From Setophaga petechia (Eukaryota > Chordata > Aves > Passeriformes > Parulidae), in the NCBI GenBank assembly GCA_024362935.1, contig JANCRA010000009.1, positions 16,127,572-16,191,571 on the forward strand: DNA of 64,000 bases, in the 5' to 3' direction. The notes under the pieces were generated by a model. The model saw nothing but the letters and a program-made list of their open reading frames with translations, had not been told where the DNA came from and did no database searches. This document shows positions 25,585-36,486 of this stretch, one piece after another; the first letter of the stretch is position 1, and each line of letters opens with the position of its first letter. The position numbers and the translations under genes were made by a program.

Positions 25585-26364
25585 GTGATCAGCTCTGCTG
25601 AGGGAAGCAGTCGAGATGTGGTAAGGTCCAGGAAACAGCACATCCAAAAGACAAACACAGCCTTTATTTTCCCATACTTTTCACAGAACGGTGGTTGTGA
25701 AGCAGAATGCAGAATGCAGAATGATGAATCTCAGCAGCAGGTTTCCAACTTGGAGATGTCTGGGGAAGGGTGTCCAGGGGTCAGTGATCATGACCTCCTG
25801 ATAGAGCTGTGTCATAGAGCTGTGTCAAGCACCTTCCTACCCTCTGCACTGCAGTGTGCAAAAGATAGAGCAAAACTGACTCAGAAGCAACTTATTTCAG
25901 AAGTTTCTTGTTACCAGTACAGTGGGAACTTACACTGTGGCTTTTCTATGGTAACTGGACCTGAATGCAAAATCAGGCTTAGGAGGAAACTCCTGAAGGC
26001 ACATGGTCTGTACAGTTGCACCATCCAAGCACATGCATTGGAGTTCCCACCTGCTGAACACTGGGCTTGGAGGTTTCATTTGTCCCTGAAGGGCCCAGCA
26101 ACATCTCTGTCGACAGGCTGTCTGAGATGCCTCCTGGGCACAGGCTGTTTGCTCTCCACTGGTGGCACTGAGACCCTGGGATATGGCAGCCCCAGGTCTC
26201 TGTGCTGGTGTGGAGCCCCAGAGCTCCTCGCTACTTTCATTACACTCTCTTCCTACCCCCGGGTATGTGATATTTTAGGTTTGCAGCTTGGTTTTTCAAG
26301 GGTGTTTGTGAGTGGAAGTACACCAAGAAAAAGATTACAATTTTCTGTAAGCAGTAACTTGTGA
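25585..26364 (+). other. Longest open frame of the window, unrecognised
   Basis: The frame stays open for 259 codons. It begins with GTG at 25585, and the first in-frame ATG is at 25714 (A at -3), which would give a 216-residue product ending at the TGA at 26362-26364. I see no signal peptide, no clear membrane segment and no known motif. The composition is Ser-, Leu- and Cys-rich, which is common for chance frames. Two tiny tandem repeats lie inside it: GCAGAAT three times at 25702-25722, and a 13-bp duplication at 25801-25826. It starts about 500 bases after a CR1 fragment. With average stop frequencies a frame this long is unexpected, but I cannot separate an old coding remnant from chance. 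Confidence 0.15.
25801..25826. repeat. 13-bp perfect tandem duplication
   Basis: ATAGAGCTGTGTC occurs twice in succession. It lies inside the long open frame and shifts the frame by one base, since 13 is not a multiple of three. Without the duplication the frame on the two sides would differ. Confidence 0.92.
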
Positions 26365-26369
26365 CTTTA

Positions 26370-29300
26370 TTTACTATAGGAAATTTTCAAGTGTAGACAG
26401 AATTGTATATTTAGGTACATTTCATTGCCTCATGTCTGGCAGTATTACAGGCCCCTGCACTGCCTAAGATCCTTCATCTCTCCCCACCTTTTGCATCTAC
26501 CTCCTTCTTCAGATTATGGGAGCCTGTTTCTCTGTCTCTTTTCTTCAGTTCACTCCCTAAAGGAGCCAATTAAGGACCTCGTCAAAAAATAAACAAGAGT
26601 GTTCTACTCTCATTTGTCAGGCAACCTTCTGGTTCACCTCAATGTGCAACGAAATCCAGATGATCTGTCGCACACTACCTTCACTGGTTTGGTTCAGACT
26701 TGAAAAGTAAGTTTGCCCTGAACTCCAGCCAACTGTGAGTCCACTAATGGCTTTCATGTGAAGTGTCTGGAATTAAACAGAACTCACAAATTTCATGTAG
26801 CTTTCCCAATAATTAAATTTCTTCACTCTTCTTTTTAGATCTCTGGAAAAATATGAGGAAATTTTCTTAATTTTTTTCCTGACTTAGAAAAGTTGATAAA
26901 ATATGGAGCACTCATAAAAGCATGGAGAACAGTTATAATTTGTTGGATTGAAAGATACAGTGTGCCTCATAGTAGTGCCAAAAAGAGAGAGAATAGTGGA
27001 GAAACTAACACAGAGCAGGAGAATCACCGGTATCAGCAGGAGGAAGTGGAAGAAACTGATCAGATTGCTGAAATGAAGAGTTGAGGGTAAAAGCACTGGT
27101 GCTGAAGAAAGAAAAGAGCCTTCATCATGGAGGAGGATGGTGCCAAACCCATGGGAATGTATTGCTGGGACTGAGGGAAGATGTTGGCAGGAGTGGGAGC
27201 AGATTTGGAGCAGCACACAGGCATCAGAACAGCAGGTCAGGAAAGTACGGCTGTGTCTCACCTTCCAGCCCCTGAAAGTCAATTTATTGCTTACTCACCC
27301 TCAAATTATCCCTTACTCCATGTTTTTTCAGCCTGCATGTGGGAATCGAGCCCTGCCACTTTAAATTAGTCAGTTATGTGAGCATTGCAGGCATAGTGTA
27401 AGGTTTTCAGTGGCAATACTTTGGCACACCAAGGCGATTCTTTGACATCTACACATGTAAAATCATTCCAAGTGATTGGTAATATGGCAGGGTTTAATTT
27501 CAAAATGAATCAAATGCTCTACTGCTGTAAATACACAAAGTCACACTCACAGCAGTAGGATTTGATGTATTTATATGAGTGGGAATTTCCTTTCATGTAG
27601 TGAGCCTTTAAATAAAAGAATAGAAAAGAAGAAAATTACAATTTTTTTCTTACCCATCTGTTTCTAAATATAAATTAATTTCCTCCTATGCTGTAGTATT
27701 TTAAAACCAAGAACAAAGAGCCAGTGAGAGTAAGCACAGCTATGTGCTAATTTATAACTCCTCAGAGTAAAAGGCAGCTCTAGCTGACAGTAGCTTCAAA
27801 AAAAATTGTGCCTCCTGTAAATTAGGGTAAGGGAACTGATCACTGAAGGTAAACAGGTGATGAAATACTTCATTAGTACCTCATTTGTAATTTATGTCTG
27901 CTGAAGTAGTTGACAAAGAATCAAAATGTAAGTGGTAGATTTCTCAGAAGTGCAGCCTTTGAGGTCACTGAAGTGGATTAATTATAAACCAGTGTAAAGC
28001 ACAGCCTGTCTCTGTGTCAATTACCAGTATTTGATAACTGAAATTATGTCAAGCTCTGTTCTTCTTCAAGATGCAGCCACACATTTTAAAATCATTATGA
28101 CTGTAACCATGAGCTTCACATAACTAATGAGTTCAGCTCATTTATTAAAGTTCATTTTGGCTTAGCAGATAGTAGTTGAGATTCAGAGGGGAGTGGGTGA
28201 CAAAAGATCCAGTTCTGCAAAAATAAATGCCTTTCCTTATCCTCTCTCCCAAACCTGTGCAGGAGAAACAAAGCTGATTCACTTGCCAAATAATCATTTA
28301 AATGTACTGTAGGAGAAAGAGTTGAGGGAGTCAACTGCTATTAAATATGACCTGCTTCTAATGGCTATCAGACCTCCAATTGTTCAGTGAAAAGGCTGGG
28401 CTTAATGGACTACCTGCTGTTATATTCATCATAGCAGAATGACCGCTAATGTACCTCTTCTACATCTTGGGATTTTCTAACCCCTGTTCCTCTCTTTTTC
28501 ACACTCCTCCCTGGAGCAGCACGAGCATTGGGTAGGGTTTGAGAGCATCTGTTCGTATGTTATCCAAACCAACCATGGGCTCTTTGGTGGGTAACTCTAT
28601 CTCACCATGGCTGAGCAATCTGCTGCCAGGGCAGCAGGCAGACAGCACTCACTCCCTGCAGCCTGACCCACAGCAGCACTGCAAGGAAATTCTGAACGCA
28701 ATGGCTTTGGCATTGGGTTGGTTTTCTGATGCAAAAGCAGCTAAAGCACTGGGTTGGTGTCACTAAGCTCATCACCAGGACACCAGCTTTGCCACATGTT
28801 CCATGCATGCTTTATGCTCAGTGTAGCTGCCATGCCAGGAAGCGAACAGTCATAGTTGGTACTGTGGATTCCCACTGCTGGGGGAAATGATGCCCGATCT
28901 CAGCTGCAGTGTCAAGCAGAATGGCTCCAACTTCAGCTGAGTTCAGACTTTAACCACAGGCTTACAAACAGCATTTGATCTAGTGAGTTATTCTTTCACC
29001 ATTCCCTGCTTTCACCTGAAGTAGCTCAGCTGTAACTGCCTCCTACTGAAATAAGTAGTAACACATGATCCTGCTGAACAGGTAATTCCTTATTCTTTTT
29101 GCTGTTTTTGACAGACTGGATTCAGACTGTGCTTTCAATGGAATCTTGCATTTATCATGGCTGTAGCTTTACACAGAGCCATATTCCAACATTCAGCAGC
29201 AATCTTTTGAAAAAATAACAAGTTAGTACTTTGAGGTGGACAGAGTAATCAGATTTTCTGCTAAAGAACAGACTTCTTTTTAACATTAACAACATGTGGT

Positions 29301-30650
29301 ACTAATGTTTAAAATACAAATTTTAGTTTGTCAGTGCAACTCATCATTCCTTATTACACATTGTGAAATCATTTTAAGATTCTTTGCACTTTTTTAAGCC
29401 AAAAGAATATCTGACAACTACCCAAAAACTTTTACTGCAGAGCCCAGGGTAAGTGTACAGCTGTGAGCTAAGCCAAAGATGTCTGACTTAAACCTCATGA
29501 AAATAATTGAGAAAAACATTTATGTGTCTTTGATTTATTAATACCCAACTTTCCAATGAAATAAAACATTCAGACTTGCATCAGATTGCTGTTCATACCT
29601 CTAGTACCAGGATGATATTGTTGATAATTTTAGAAGCACGTAAGCAGATTAGATATATAGAGATAGATTGAGCAGAATATTCACCACAGGGTGGCTTTGT
29701 GGCTCTTCTCAAATCAGCAGAAGTTCTAGCACCTACACCAGTGCATATGGGATTTCAAATCTCATATTTTAACCTCCTCAATTTCATGGAAAATATTTTA
29801 TTGGATAAACAGCCAGAATGTTGAAACAATCCCTCCCTAAATATTTTGCAGCAATAATGACACCGATTTCTCTGTAGCATCAATCAAACTGAAACACTTA
29901 AAAATACTCAGTTTAATATAAGTAAAAATGTGCTACAGATTGGAAATGAGGGAAGAGAAGTGGTATGAAGGGTATTATAGACTATGTCTAGACTTACCTG
30001 CTAGGAAAAGTGATGGCTCATGTCCATTCCACACCTCCACTTTTCTTAACTGTGAAAACCAGATTGTGGGAAGGTAGGAGGGAAGAGGAATGGACAGCTG
30101 GTGTGTGCCTGTGTTTTGTCCCAGTAGGGAGCAGGGATGTGAGAATATGCAACTGGAAAGTGGAAAATTCTCCCTGCATCCCTCATCTAGATACAATTAA
30201 GTACCCTCAATGACCAACGAAATGGTTATTTGATAGGAATTCATAAGTGTTTCCAATTTTTTCCACTCATTTGGTTAAATATAGCTTTGTAGACTGAGAC
30301 TTTCCAAAAAGCTGGTCAGTAAAAGGGTTTTTAACCTCTTGTGCCATCACCTTAATGGTACTTCATTGCAGATGAGCTTAATGGCTCTGGAGACTCAATG
30401 TCAGACTTTTGTGAAGGTTCAAGAACAGATTCTCAAATTTCTTGTGTTCCCAGATAGGGTCCTACATGGCACCAGAGTAACATGTTGCAAAAACAATTCC
30501 CACCATCTCCCAGTACCAATTCCACCACCTGAGTTTTAACAAAACATCAGCGCTGGGACTTTTGAGGACTTGCAAGAAAGGTTTCATGGTGAAACTTCAA
30601 CTAGACACTGATTAAGAAATGCAGACAACATAAATTGATTTTTTAGGCTG
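26370..30650. other. Non-coding DNA
   Basis: Frames up to 132 codons (minus, 26884-27282) carry no recognised domain. No repeats stand out. Confidence 0.7.
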
Positions 30651-30654
30651 CTGT

Positions 30655-31170
30655 TCATGCTTTCTTCCCCTTTATCAGATATTTATCCATGACTGGTAGG
30701 AATTTGTACCTCCAGACAAGGTGTGTGGCTGAACCAGCCTGGAAAGGGGCGAGACAGCTGGCCCCATGGGATGGGTCAGGCAGAAACAGATGGCCCTGAC
30801 CGGCCGGGCTGGCGTGGGGACAGATGGCAACACGGGACAGCTTGGAAAGGGGGACATATGGCAACATGGGATTGGCAGGAGCACAAGTCCGTACGCTGGG
30901 CCCAATTACAGGCCTGATGAGTCTGAATTTGCTTGGGAGAAGGTAAAAGGTCTTTTGCATCTTTCGATTCCTCCTCAGACATGGGCAGGGGTCCAATGAA
31001 CTGCAGGACGTGGCCATGGCTGCGTGCTGTATGGTCTGGACAGGGACACCAGCCACTGCATGTTGCTGAGTCTGTCTTTCTGGTGGTTTTTTTTCTTTTG
31101 TAATTTCAGCATCTAGCAAGTTTTCACTCTTCTTGCACACACTTACACGTTTTGACTTCCATCGGCACAT
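30655..31170 (-). other. Open frame of 171 codons over the minisatellite, unsupported
   Basis: An ATG-initiated frame runs from 31170 down to 30655. The product is rich in Pro, Ser, Cys and basic residues, has no recognisable domain, and part of it is encoded by the 34-bp repeat array. GC-rich sequence lowers stop-codon frequency, and a frame of this length is not surprising in a window of this size. I list it only so that the block is accounted for, and I do not consider it a gene. Confidence 0.08.
30750..30883. repeat. Degenerate 34-bp minisatellite, about four copies
   Basis: The clearest two copies are 30816-30849 and 30850-30883, both beginning GGGGACA(G/T)ATGGCAACA. A third, more diverged copy at 30782-30815 aligns on CAGATGGC at the same 34-base period. 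A fourth near 30748-30781 aligns on CAGCTGGC with a 2-base offset and shares CATGGGA. The unit length is not a multiple of three. The array sits in a GC-rich block unlike its AT-rich surroundings, which may be part of a solo LTR or other repeat that I cannot name. Confidence 0.75.
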
Positions 31171-34080
31171 GGTTCATCAGAGTTAGAAAAGGATGAAAGG
31201 CAACATGTGCACCACTGAGGCTTAATGGGCTGATTCAGCACGCTCTTGTGTCCTTTGAGACATGGAAAACAAATGAATTTGCCCATTCATCATCTCAGAA
31301 AGCTGATACAAAAATATCAAAAATACTTAAATGACAGAAAAGCATAATACTTTAATGTGTCCATTGTATATTCTCCCTCCCAACTTCCTTGTTTTTTGGG
31401 GATGCTAAAGACACTAACCAAGAAATTTGTCTCACTTCCAAAGGAGTTTTTTAGAAGTATATACTTTTTCACCACTAACCACTAACTACCACATTGCCCA
31501 TGTAGAGCATAATTAAAAAGAAGAATAAATTAGGATCTGGATGTCTTCCCATGTCATTTTGAATATGAGAGGCAAAATGAAACAGCTTTACGTGCTGAAC
31601 ATTGTGGAATGTACTTATACGAGCCTAAGATTTTTCAGCATTCCTCCTGTATTTCTTTGTCTCAATGCAGGCTGTCCACCTAGAAATGACATTGTTTGGG
31701 CATATTGTAAACAGATGCAGGGGAAATAATTTGATTTGGTCACATTAAAGTGCACAAGGACTCCATAGATCAAGCACACAGTGTAGCCTGCTTCCCTGGT
31801 GAGAGCAGGATGAGTTTTTTTATGGATAACATTAAGTATATTGATTGCATTCACCATATTACAGTGTACCTTTTATAACTATTGCCATTGCATTTTTTCA
31901 CTTTTCCAGTATATTTCATGATGTCTCTTTTATTGAATACACAGAATTAACAGAGAAACATCAATCACAGAGGTATAGAAATTAATTAACCTGCACCAGT
32001 TGTGATCTCTAGAACCTGATTATAACAGATTTGGTGGTCATATAGCTCATGGACATGAGTGTGCAATCACAAGTTACTGTAGATGGAAGCACTTCTTAAT
32101 AGAATTTATTTTCTCTCTTGGGAGAAATGGAAAAAGTGGTGATAAAGTAAAACACAATATTTCAGGTTTGTATGAGTTCTAGTTTCTAACAGAGTTTAGT
32201 CTCTAAAAGAGACTGCCCTAATCTGTGAATTCTATGTACAGATATACAACTGGACTGCTCAAAAAATGTAGTATTGTTCAGGAGTGCTCCTAGCTCAGCT
32301 AAATAAAAAAAAATCGATGTTAAGGTGGAGATTTGCGCTCTGAAATCCCCCTGAGGTAAGTTTGCTGATACCTGTTACTTACTTTTACTTTTTGTGAAAG
32401 AGGGTTTCCACAATTATAATAAGGGAATTAATTTAAACCATTCAAGAAATACAAAGGCTTTTATAATGTAGTTTTTGTAATGTGGTTTTTACATGGTGGC
32501 ATCTTTAAAAGACTAGAAGTTAGTCTTGTTTCCACATTTATTTCTGGTTTCCCAGCAATAAGAATACATGCAGACCCTCCTTTATCTAGGCATCAATAGA
32601 TCTGGAACTGTATATTATGTTTGAGATGATACATATCTGTTTGAATACTTCATTATCTTTCTTTATTATGCTGGTATCCAGACACTGAAAGGTCAGAGTC
32701 ACAATTGATGTGTATTGGGATAATGGCCCTCAAACAGATGGAACTATGATGATTGATAGCCACTGAAGATTTAAGCTTGATGATTATTTACAGAAATAAA
32801 ATTTCTTTAGAAGGCAGCTTTCTCTGAAAGGATCCATTCTTATTACCTGTATTCTCCATAGTTTTTAATTAAGCTCTCACCAAACTCAACGTATGATATT
32901 TTTTCTCCCTTTATATGCAAAAATGTTTTCCCATAGTTTGGGAAGATTATCCTTGCATTAGATAGCTGTGAAAAATCTCTTAGTATTAGTGTCCCTCTTG
33001 TTACAAATGTATGTATTCTGCTCCATTCGAGTGACCTTTGGATGATACCAAGATGTTATAGAGTTTATAAGGGAGAAATGCCTCAGCAGAAACATCCTGA
33101 ATTGTTTTCCTGTGGGAAGATGGCTTCCCCACCTGCAATATTTATAGGATGTTTGTTGCCTCAGGAGAATGGCAGAGAAGATCCACAATTTATTTTAGTA
33201 GTTTGAGGCCACATTCTGTCCACTGCATTCAAAAGGTTCAAAATCCACAAAATTATAAGAATGAAAATAAATGTTTTTATAAGCAAAGTACCACAGTTAG
33301 TCATGATGCTTCCAATTTGTGACATCCCAGAAAGATTAATGATCTTGCTTATGTTTGTTATTTTAGTTTTTCTAAGGGATGTATGATGAATGAGATTTTT
33401 CCAAATGTATTCATGAATAATAATGTCACTTTAATGATACTGCATATTTGCATAGAGCAAATTATTATAAAGAATGTCAATAGGGACTGATAACCAGGTC
33501 CTCTAATTGGAATCATGTCTAGAAGAAATACTACAGCGTGGCTTTGCACATTTCAGGACTACTAAGAAACCAATATCTCTCCTGAAAATGGTAGACTGCC
33601 TACAGCTATCATTCCAGCTATTTCTGAGTAATGGTAATAGCTCTGGAATGACATCTGACTTGAAGCAGTCAGGTATTAAAATACCAGACAAGCACAGCTG
33701 CCTGTACCTGACTGTACTACAGGAGCAGTGATCTGTGGCAAACTGCCACGATAGATATTATGGCCCTTTAAGATGCAACCTCTCCAAAAGGCAAAAGTTC
33801 AAGTAGGCTTGGTATCCAGCTGTAACAGGGAGTTCTGTGGTTCACAGGCAATGGTGAATACTGGAAACTGGAATGGAAGAAAAAGATACCCAAATTCTGT
33901 GTTGATCATCTGTGTAGTACAAACACCCCCAGAAGCTGATGTCATGTGTTTCTTACATTAGAAGTGTAGATTAGGTTGAAACCTTACTTTTTGGAAGGTA
34001 ATGGTAAAAATCCCACTGATAATTCATTCAGGCTGTTCTGTCTTCCCAGTCTTGTGTAACTACAAACCTTTTTTCCTAGT
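31171..34080. other. Non-coding AT-rich DNA
   Basis: No frame exceeds 80 codons. I see no recognisable element. Confidence 0.7.
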
Positions 34081-34081
34081 C

Positions 34082-34094
34082 TTTTTTTTTTTTT
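34082..34094 (+). repeat. T13 homopolymer
   Basis: Run of 13 T that ends 50 bases before the first copy of the 120-bp repeat. No link between the two is evident, since the second copy has no such run. Confidence 0.95.
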
Positions 34095-34144
34095 AAGAAA
34101 TAACAGAAATAACTTAGATGAAATTAAATCTTCATTTTCTTGGG

Positions 34145-34264
34145 CATAATCCACAAGCCTCAGGAATAGCTGATGAAATATCCTTGCATTTTTAACCAAT
34201 TGAACTAATCCAGTCAACACCATAATTGCACTCAGAATCCCTTAGGCTTAATTTGAATGTAAGG
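34145..34264 (+). repeat. 120-bp repeat, copy 1
   Basis: This segment aligns without gaps to 35456-35575 at an offset of exactly 1311 bases. My hand count gives about 103 identical positions of 120 (near 86%). The best shared blocks are GGAATAGCTGATGAAATATC, CTAATCCAGTCAACACCATA and GAATCCCTTAGGC. Similarity stops at both ends. I do not recognise the family. It could be a local duplication or two copies of one old interspersed repeat. Confidence 0.88.
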
Positions 34265-36464
34265 AAAAACTACTGTGCTATTGTTAAACTACTTGGGTTT
34301 AATTTTTTACCAGCCAATAATTAAAAAACACAGGAAATGACATGGTGAATGATGGAACTATTTTGAAGTGCAAATTTATGAAGCTGCTGCATCAAATAAA
34401 GTGGTAATTTAATTATGTTTATGTCCTAAAGCTGAGGTGTAGTGTAGAACATTTCTGAGATACAAGCTAATTCAAATCTGGAATAGTAATCCCACGTTTA
34501 GTAATTTCAGTGCTATAGCTCATTTAATTACAGCATATTAGCAAAATAATGAGATAATTAATCTTCAAATGCAGTTCTTGTCTGCATGCATATTACAGAA
34601 GAATTTGACTTATCCTTCTTTGTATGTTTTTCCAAGAACGAGTTATGACTAATTTAACCTAGAGAAACCCTTCCCCACTGAAATACCTAGATTCTTTTCT
34701 TTTCCAAACCTATCATGTTTCAGACAACTCGTTCTTTGTTTAAACAAGAAAATACTTTAATAATAAAATCTGTGAGAAAAATCTCAAAAGGCATTAAATT
34801 ATCTTTATTTTTCAATTAATATTATTGCACCTATTGCTTTGCTTTTACAAGTAGAATATATGGACTATTCTCGAGTCATGTAATCTGTCCTACTCCAGTT
34901 TTATTTGAAGTACAGGGGTTTTTATCTGCATTTTGAAAACACATGATTTTACAAGAAGATAGCCGTTGGCACACTGCACACTGCATATATTTCATACCTT
35001 AAGCACAGTACCAGAAAGCAGTGCCATTTCAGAAATATTGTCATGACTTTAGCAGATTTCTCAGTGAAGTATTAATTTTATGTTTCATAAATATTGATAT
35101 AAATACTTACTTTACATTTTGAGCCTTCTGTTATACCCACAGAGCACTCAGCATCAACAGAAATATATACATGCCTTTACTTCCTGTTTGTATGTACACT
35201 GAGCTACAAAAGGTAACTGTTGTATGACAGGTGTGCTTCAATCTTTTCACACCACATCCAAAATGCATTTTTTATGTCCTATCTGATGTGCATCTCCCAT
35301 TTGGTACACCAAGTCTGTATTGGTTTCCTTAAGCTGATTTTATGACTGCCACAGACTATTTTGAGCTTTTAATATATAATACTTTTGCTTACTTTTATGA
35401 TGGGATATAACTGAACCATCTTTTCACATACTTCCACAGTCTATTTCACTAGGTCTATAACCTAGAAGCCACTGGAATAGCTGATGAAATATCACTGCAT
35501 ATTTAAGTAATTTTACTAATCCAGTCAACACCATAATTGCACTCGGAATCCCTTAGGCCTAAATTGAATCTAAGGATATAATGTTTTTACATGCTGGGCA
35601 CATAGTCACAAATATCACATTTAAATGCATTATTTTTAGTGTCACTGAGTCTAATGTGTTAAGTAGCTGCAGATTTTATCCTCCATCTTAAGTGAGAAAA
35701 TATAATACTGGCAAAACAAAAGAGGAAGGAAAACACCTTCTGGGAAAGAGAAAGACTTTGTATCTTTTGTTCCATCTTCTCTATTTAGTTGATTCCTCTT
35801 TGAGGAACTAATAAGAACTACTGGTCCGAAAAAAATTGTTGCCCAAATTCAAAACACTTGAAATTATGCACTTCCCTTCTAATATTAGGCAATGGCATGG
35901 GATTATGTGGTTTTAAAGAATTTTACCTAAATGAGAGTTGCATAGTGGTTGTCTCATGTAATTGTTGGCTTTGTAAATTCAACTGGAGAACTGCTACTTG
36001 TAGGAAAAGACTAGTCCAAACAACACTGATGCTTATATTCAAGTTATACCACACTGAGGATCTTGGAGAATGATAAAACCTCCTGTAAGCCTCTTAAAAA
36101 ATTCTGTCCAAGAACCCAGAAAGACATTAATGAATATATACATGCATTTTATGATTAGGAAGGAAATGATAAAATAAGAATGTTCTGTTAGTTTTTTCAC
36201 TGTGGGCTATGTCAAAGCAGGCCTGAGTGGATCAAATGTTCTGTAGCTGCCACCGTGTCTGTGGTTCCCTCTTTGCTGAACAAGCTACACAGGTTTAGGC
36301 TCAGGGCATGACTCAACATAGAGAAGCTGTAGCTTTCCAGTACAATAAAGAAATCAGTAGACCTCATTCCACAGGACCACATGCTGTGGTCTTGTCCAAA
36401 GCAGGAAAAAAGATGAAACAAAATAATAAGCCAAGATCAGCTAAACTTTCAAGCTATTTGGAGT
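34265..36464. other. AT-rich DNA between and after the 120-bp repeats
   Basis: Several TAATTA words occur near 34525-34560 beside ATTACAGCATATTAGC, which could be conserved regulatory sequence. No gene is visible between the two repeat copies, so they do not flank an obvious element. Confidence 0.6.
35456..35575 (+). repeat. 120-bp repeat, copy 2
   Basis: Direct-orientation partner of 34145-34264, aligned without insertions or deletions. The substitutions are scattered, with a cluster in the middle (around 35507-35514). The flanks are unrelated, which fits separate insertions or an old duplication whose edges have been kept. Confidence 0.88.
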
Positions 36465-36486
36465 GGGGTTTTTTGGGGTTTTTTTT
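36465..36486 (+). repeat. G4T6-G4T8 repeat
   Basis: GGGG, six T, GGGG, eight T in succession, followed by a T-rich tract to about 36530. It has only two G runs, so an intramolecular four-strand G-quadruplex is not possible from this alone. Confidence 0.9.

Noticed and set aside
30655..31200. GC-rich block as a complete solo LTR
   Set aside because: I could not find matching TG...CA ends, a polyadenylation signal at the right place, or a target-site duplication.
34145..35575. The 120-bp pair as two LTRs of one small retroelement
   Set aside because: The interval has no primer-binding site, polypurine tract or coding remnant that I can see, and the repeats lack TG...CA ends.
36465..36486. G4T6/G4T8 as interstitial telomere or G-quadruplex
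   Set aside because: The vertebrate telomere unit is TTAGGG, and only two G runs are present.
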